This document shows, in pieces, positions 57,573-64,000 of a DNA stretch of 64,000 nucleotides. Source of the stretch: Labia minor (lineage: Eukaryota; Arthropoda; Insecta; Dermaptera; Spongiphoridae). Position numbers and translations under genes: made by a program. The notes beneath the pieces are model-generated. The model was given only the letters and a program-made list of their open reading frames with translations. It ran no database searches and was not told the origin of the DNA. The stretch spans positions 45,955,155 through 46,019,154 of the forward strand of contig OY720347.1 of the NCBI GenBank assembly GCA_963082975.1, given 5' to 3'. The first letter of the stretch is position 1, and every line of letters starts with the position of its first letter.

Positions 57573-59916
57573 ACTATTTTAAAAAAAATTAAAAAAATGT
57601 TTGTTATATTAATATAAAGATTTTAATAATTTTTTTAACACCTTTTAGCAATTTAAAGATAAGGTTTACTTAATTTTAAATAATCTCAGAGTCCTGAAGC
57701 TAATATTTATATAAATAAATAATTATAACTTACTTTTGCATTAATTGAATGATTTTTTTGATTCTTTTTTTCTAAATATTATGATGCCAATAATTTTATT
57801 TTATTTTTTTTTATTAAGTAAAATTACTAAAAGGGAATGTGAATAAAGTTATTCCTGTACAGTCATTATTAATTAAAGTATTTGTCAGCTGTCACTTTGG
57901 GGAGTTGCGTCCGCAACTTCATTAAACGATTATACAATTAAAGTACCCCTTTGTCTCCCAAAGCCTGTTTCAGGTCCTCGGTCGGAAAATTTTAATTAAC
58001 AACCAGCAAAGAGGGTGGCAGCATTTTGAAAAGAAAGGCATTGAAAAGGCGATTAATAAAAAGGAATAAAGAAAAAAAACAACATTGAAAGAATTTCAAA
58101 TGAGCGACATTTGTTTGTCGCAAGGAAATAATAATTTGTTTAAAGAAAGAAATGAAAATCAAGATGTTTATGGAGCATTAGATTCTAAAGAAAAAGAATT
58201 CCGGACAATGAAGAAAAGAGAATTTTTTAAAGAATTTGATACAAAATAAAATAAAAAATTAAATTCACTTTTTTTATAATTAAGATGTTTATTGTTGTTG
58301 TTTTTTTTTTAAATCGCTTTTTCAATATATAAAAGCAAACAATTGTTTTAGCTAAATTAATGCTTTTTTTAAATATATTTTCCTTTAAAAATCTGTATAA
58401 ATATAATAGAAAAATCTAGAATTAAAAGAAATCTTGCTATTGTGTGTATTATGAATTGCAGATATCAAATCTATCTTTACAATTGTGTCAGTTTTAAAAC
58501 AGAAATGAATAAAAGAAAATATCTTGAAATTAATTTTTAAAATTTTATCATTTTTATTTAAAAATATTAACATAAATAGTTAACTATTAAAATAAAATAA
58601 AAATAAAGATAAAAAAGAAGAGAGAAAATTTCTGGGAAGGAATTTTTTTTTAATAATTTTTAATTATAATTTAAACATAATATCTTTATTCTTTCTTATT
58701 TCTATTAAACTATTTTCTATTAATGAATTTAATAATCTACAATGGAGGATAAATAATGATAAATGTAATAATATATCATCCTGAATATGGCCTACTTTAA
58801 TTTGTTAAATCTATAATATTAATTAGAATTTATTTTAAATATAAATATATATATGAATATTTTATTAATTATTCAGCACAATATATATAAAAGGTATATC
58901 TTAAATTATACGAATACAAAATCATAAACCGTGTAGAGACTAAATGGTTAAAATATACAGGACAGGGAATGTGATTGTTATTTTGCAGTAGAAACAAACG
59001 CCTGGATTTTATGCAACCAAAGCACAACCTCATTTAAACTTCTCTTTGTAATTAATTCATATAGCATTTCAAAATAAAAATTTATGAACTCTTTTAAAGA
59101 AAAACAAAAAAATATGTATATTTGTTAATAAATAATAATATTATTAATAATAATAATTGCCTTTATTAAAAAAATACATAAAACAAAAAAAGCATAAAAA
59201 TTTATTAATTTAAGACTAGTTAAAGAAGTCAAAGAGTTAAACACTCGCTATACGACCAATCAAAAACTAAAATTATCAACAAAAAGTGACTTAAACCATT
59301 ATTTTCTAAACCAATTCTAAATAAAAAAATAATAAAGGATAAGTACCTTAATCTTATCAATTTAATATTTACATGATGTAGATGTAGGTAATGAAGATTT
59401 TTTAATAAAGAAAAAACATATATGGTTTTAAATGGAATTATTTTTTAAATTTCAACTTTTTGATTGTTTTTTAAAATGAGTATTTTCTTTTTGAAGGTGT
59501 ATTGATCTTTTTAAATACATTAAACTTATTTCAGAAGTACAGAAAGAAAAATTATATTTTTTTGAAAATTACATAAAAAAATAAAATTTATTATTAATGC
59601 TTACTTAGTAATTATAAAATATATATATTTATTTATTTTATTTGTAAATGCGATTATAGTTAAAAAATATTTTATTATCATGCACAAATAGAAGAACCTT
59701 CATCACAATTTATCTTTATACCTCCCTGATGAAAAGTATGTACTACGCAGATCTTCCTTTAATTTTATCATTAAAAACTTTAATGTTTCGATTATTTATT
59801 TATTAACTATAATAGGATCTAACACGTCTTTAAATGTATTTATATTTGTTGGTATTGTAATTCACTTAATTATATATCAATCCATTATTTATTTTTTATA
59901 AGTAAAATATTTTTTT

Positions 59917-59959
<43 letters not shown>

Positions 59960-61483
59960 GAGTATATATATATATTATTCAAAGACAATATTTGCATAAG
60001 TATTTTCTTCCCATTCCTTTTTCTACTTGTACAGATCCTTTGAATAATTTAGTTGAAAACTTTTTAAAAAAAATTAATGAAAATAATTACAAAGTGGTTA
60101 AAGAAGAAGATTTAGGCCGGTTGGATGACTATTTTTGAAGCTTGTAACTCAGTGGAATAATCCTTAAATACTGACCTTGAGGACAGATTATCAAACATAA
60201 ACAGTAAATTCATAAAAAATATAAAATAATATTTAATGTGGTTATTTATTAAATAAATATGTAATCTTGTTAAAATAGACTTACAATTAAGAATGATTCA
60301 ATAATTAAAAAAATATGTAGGTGTTAGAGAGGAGTCCTTATTTCATAGGTTCGATTATTTGAATTTTTAGGAATATATTGGATTATTCGTTTAAAAAACA
60401 AGATCAGTTTTTTTTTTATTCAAAATAGTTTTCCCACAAAAAAAATATGAATTATGGTATTATAGTAATAAACTTAAGGAGTAGTATAATTGAATGCAAA
60501 GTGCGCATGCATTAGTGAATATCGAGAAACGATGAATTGTCTTCCACAAAGGTTATTATAATTCATTTGAATGGCTGAACCGTGTAATACCCCATGATCA
60601 AATTGTATTATCTCCAAAACATAACCACAAAATTTTAGCATTCACAATAAAAATTTTCTAATGGGGAATAATTTAAAGTACTATTCAAAGGCAGTTTTAA
60701 GCTCAGGCTAATCTTAGATTAGGTTATTCGTATGCTATAATATTGAATATATCATTTTTACTATTATCTAATGCATATCCATAAATAATAATTTAATAAA
60801 GTCTAATTTATTACAAATAAACTTAAAGTGAGTATATTAATATAATGTGACTAGCACACTTAATTTAAATCACCATTCGATTAGTGGCCCACTATGAATC
60901 TAAACCTGACTCATCCAGTTGTTCTTAAATTAATTCATAAAAAATCAGTCTATTGGAGATAGCCCAAAATTATATATTTATTATATGTATATAGAAAAAT
61001 ATTTCCGGATTGTTTTCAAGAACTTTTGAGAGATTTCATTCTCAACTTTTTGGAGCTCTTTTTGAAGCTCTTTTCAAATGAATATATAGAATCTGGAAGT
61101 TAATCTGAGTAGGTAATGTATAGATTTACTCCGTTCTGAATCTAAGTCACACATACGTTACCCCCCCATTCAATCTAAAATACCAACAATGACTCGATAC
61201 AGCGGCTTCAGGAACAGCAGTGTGCCAGGGTAGGTATTAGTTCAGTGGATTCTTCCGAGCTTCAGAACACAGTAAGTCCAAAATCACCGACCCATTCAAA
61301 CCAAAATCTTAACATCAACTCTTAAGCAAACAGACCAAGACGCAGGGTTCCAACAAAAATTCCCTCATAAATAAACTCTCTTGAAAATGGCGCCAAAATG
61401 GAAGTCAAAATGTCGAGTCTCATATCTTACAATTAATCGTAAAAATAACCCAGAAATAATTTCTTATAACGTATATATATATA
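57573..61483. other. AT-rich DNA, no gene seen
   Basis: Long (TA)n at 59921-59974. A small perfect palindrome AGTTGCGTCCGCAACT lies near 57903. No recognised coding sequence. Confidence 0.5.
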
Positions 61484-61735
61484 CAGCGGCGTCGGGCCGG
61501 GTGGGCACGGGGGAAAGGGGCACGTTCCGCCCAAACATTGTGCAAAAAATAAATTTAAAAGTGATTAGTTTTGTAAATGAGAACCCAAAAGTAAAAAAAA
61601 TCTTTAAATTACGTATAAGTATAGTCTAAACGTTATGAATAAATAAATAATTTATTTTGTCAAATTTTTTTCCGGGGAAGACCCCCGGACCCCTCCCGCC
61701 TGCCCCCCAACATAACATAATATACTACGCCACTG
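61484..61735. mobile_element. Small hAT-type MITE
   Basis: Ends CAGCGGCGTCG and CTACGCCACTG, the common hAT CAGTGGCGTAG type. Flanking 8-mers TATATATA and TATACATA agree at all but one position. GC-rich subterminal blocks and AT-rich core. No transposase. Confidence 0.7.
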
Positions 61736-62726
61736 TATACATATATATATATGTCATTTTATGTGTATTTAAATAAATTTACATTGGTCACTACTATTTA
61801 TTAAGTTTAATCTCAAAAGTCATAAATGTTGCTACTCTACTTAAGTGTATTCAATTTTAAATAACCATGGAATGAAGAATCAAATTATTTAAATTAAAAT
61901 TTTTAGAAATTTTTAAACAAATATTGAATTTCAATTTATTTATATTAATATATTAATATTGAAGATTGTTTCAATATTATTTTAATTTCTAAATTATATT
62001 TGAAATATTCTTAGAATAAAAAAAAGAATGATTGCTTTTGATTATATTAAGTATAAAATTGTTGTTCCACTAGATGAATATTATATAAAGGAAGTTATTT
62101 TTATATTCTCAACGAGAAAAACACAATGTGAAGGTATCAAAACAAATATAAATTGTGAGAATAGCAAGAAATAATAAGCTGTGAACTAATCTAAATGGGA
62201 GTGTATATCAGATAATTGCTTTGCAAATTGCGACCTGTATTATAAGAAACTATGTAAACAGAGTGATATAAGATGGAATGTAAATGAAAGGCGGGCTTCC
62301 ATGTAAACTTGCTCGGTATGAACCACCCAAGATTAAATGTAGCCATCTGTCAATTTAATCCGAGCTTTGATGAGAGAAAAAAACAGACACACACCCCATC
62401 TTCTTGCCACTGAAATTTATGTTGTAAGCTTTCTTGCGAAAACAATATTAATGATCAACACCGATTGGGGTCGCTAAATTTAACAATACAATCAAGAAAA
62501 TAGGAGAGATAATGTACAAAAAAGTGGATCATAAACTGATTAAAAAATGTTTCCTTAAGTTATGATAATGATAACTAAATTAAATTTATTTCATTTTTTT
62601 TTCAATTTAATTTTTATTTAATGTATTAATAATAAAATATTTTTGATTAATGATTAATTTATTATAAGATATTTATTGATTAATTAATGATAAGGATAAT
62701 TTAAAAATTGTAGAAAAGAGATAGTA
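61736..62726. other. AT-rich DNA with a complex patch
   Basis: 62150-62480 is more complex but without recognised coding or repeat content. Confidence 0.4.
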
Positions 62727-63146
62727 TACGAGGGTGGGGTGAAAAGTTTCCGGCCTGACCAAGAAAAACGATGTTTTTAAATTTTTTGTTTTTTGCTATA
62801 TCAACACTGATACATTTCTCATAACGGTGTTCTAATTAATTAATTAAATTTGATTTAATTTAATTTAAGTCTCATCAACAGTTATGAATTGACGCAAAAA
62901 TTCGTTTGGATTACGCCTTGTCGGTATAAATGGTTTTTCGAAGCAGTTTTTGATCTAACGTAACGCGTCACCCATGTTGCACACAGCTTTCCATGTTCAA
63001 ATGGTTGTGCAAAATATTTCGCACACGTTCAGCTGACATCGTACAGGTCTCAGCTATCTTGAATGTTGAAAAATAAAGCAAAAAAAAAAAAATTAAAAAC
63101 ATCGTTTTTCTTGGTCAGGCCGGAAACTTTTCACCCCACCCTTGTA
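62727..63146 (-). mobile_element. Mariner (DD34D-type) MITE with transposase remnant
   Basis: Terminal inverted repeats of ~45 bp (TACGAGGGTGGGGTGAAAAG ... inverse at 63105-63146) flanked by TA. Minus-strand interior retains a helix-turn-helix-region relic (IAETCTMSAERVRNILHNHL, frame-broken) and, near 62912-62868, NPNEFLRQFITVDET with the first catalytic Asp. The rest of the transposase is deleted. Confidence 0.88.
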
Positions 63147-64000
63147 TAAACACATTGGCGCTGGTTGCCGATGTCAAGGCTTTCTAATGCATAACTGACG
63201 ACGAAAAGGGAGAGAGGGGTGGAGGGAATTAAGTCCCTGAAAAGGCGTGACGGAATTAAGGCCAAGACTTAAAAACAAAATAAATTTAATAAATCCGATT
63301 ATTTAGAATAATTAATTTTTAAAAGACAAAAAGGCTTTAAATATTTTATTTCTTATCATTTATATCATTTTCTATTCTATTAAAATATATAATAAATAAT
63401 GAAATCCAATAAGAGATAAAGATATTAATAAGCACAAATTTTTGTGTAGGAGTATTATTTTATAAAAAATTTAATTGTATTCTTTTTTTGTTTGCATATA
63501 ATATTTGTTATTCATAAAAAATTTGAATATGCTTTGTAAAAACAAAACCATATTAAATGTTTGAAGTTTAAATTGTATTTCAGATATTATTAAAAAAAAT
63601 ATGATGAAATTAAAATTCAATTTTCATTTATATTTAAACTTATAGGATTATATTTTTTTTATAATATATTTTTTTTTATTGTGCAATGAAAATATAAGCC
63701 CATTTTTAACAGAATTTATATATATTTATTCATATTTGATGCTATATTATATATAATATTTAATTGAAGAAAAAAGGTTTAGCCAAAGAAAAGATAATTA
63801 GAAAATTATTTTATTTTTAGTCGAAGTTTCATTGAAGGAAAGTATAGGAACTGATGGATAATTTCATATAATTTTATTGGTAAAATTATATAAAAATTAT
63901 ATTCCGCCCAGAAACACTTCTGTGAATTGACAACTTTGATAGAATTGCGATCAATTTTCGATGACCTAATGGTTGGTGCTGGTTTAATATATATTTATTA
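63147..64000. other. AT-rich DNA to window end
   Basis: Nothing supported. Confidence 0.5.

Noticed and set aside
61381..61629. 82-codon plus-strand ORF
   Set aside because: It runs into the hAT MITE at 61484 and reads its GC-rich end.

Overview
This is AT-rich, intron- and transposon-dominated animal DNA, most likely from an arthropod. Three things point that way: the element types (DD41D and DD34D mariners, hAT, Ty3/gypsy, LINE C-terminal relics, INE-1-like elements with GTCY microsatellites), one conserved spliced exon, and the absence of long host ORFs. Species cannot be named from the sequence. No bacterial operons, CRISPR arrays, rRNA genes or functional tRNA genes are seen.

Host signal is sparse. 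A 119-nt minus-strand exon at 15465-15583 has a clean acceptor and donor and encodes a peptide that I read as part of an ADAM10/Kuzbanian-like propeptide. A GC-rich minus-strand segment at 34766-34905 looks like a 5' exon: an ATG followed by a hydrophobic start, then a GTAAGT donor. If both belong to one gene, about 19 kb of this window is its intron, filled with mobile elements. This is inference.

Layout. 1-3424: 3' half of a Ty3/gypsy element (end of protease, RT, RNase H, integrase broken before its third catalytic residue, 3' LTR). 3.4-9.5 kb: AT-rich DNA with a decayed unknown coding relic and an LTR-plus-PBS remnant. 10-20.6 kb: two tRNA-like SINE heads, the host exon, hAT elements and several INE-1-like repeats. 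20.6-31.3 kb: a mariner relic, a young deleted LTR retrotransposon (two 337-bp LTRs, one difference) nested in a repeat copy, and a deleted mariner. 32.8-36.1 kb: two direct copies of a LINE-tail-containing repeat and the candidate first exon. 39.8-45.7 kb: a hAT with perfect 8-bp target duplication, a mariner pseudogene and an apparently intact but N-terminally truncated DD41D mariner transposase. 46-53.5 kb: a cluster of INE-1-like repeats. 53.5-64 kb: mostly AT-rich DNA with a piggyBac-like MITE, a hairpin, a small hAT and a mariner MITE.

The most interesting system is a set of non-autonomous rolling-circle-type elements with the architecture of Helentron-associated elements (HINEs; Drosophila INE-1/DINE-1 is the type). 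The 5' terminal sequence is repeated in inverted form just upstream of a 3' hairpin, there is a central microsatellite, and insertion is between T and T. Nine near-full copies of one family are present, plus an unrelated-sequence second family with the same plan. One family-1 derivative appears to have carried about 340 bp of extra DNA as a composite unit. No autonomous Rep/helicase protein is visible in this window.
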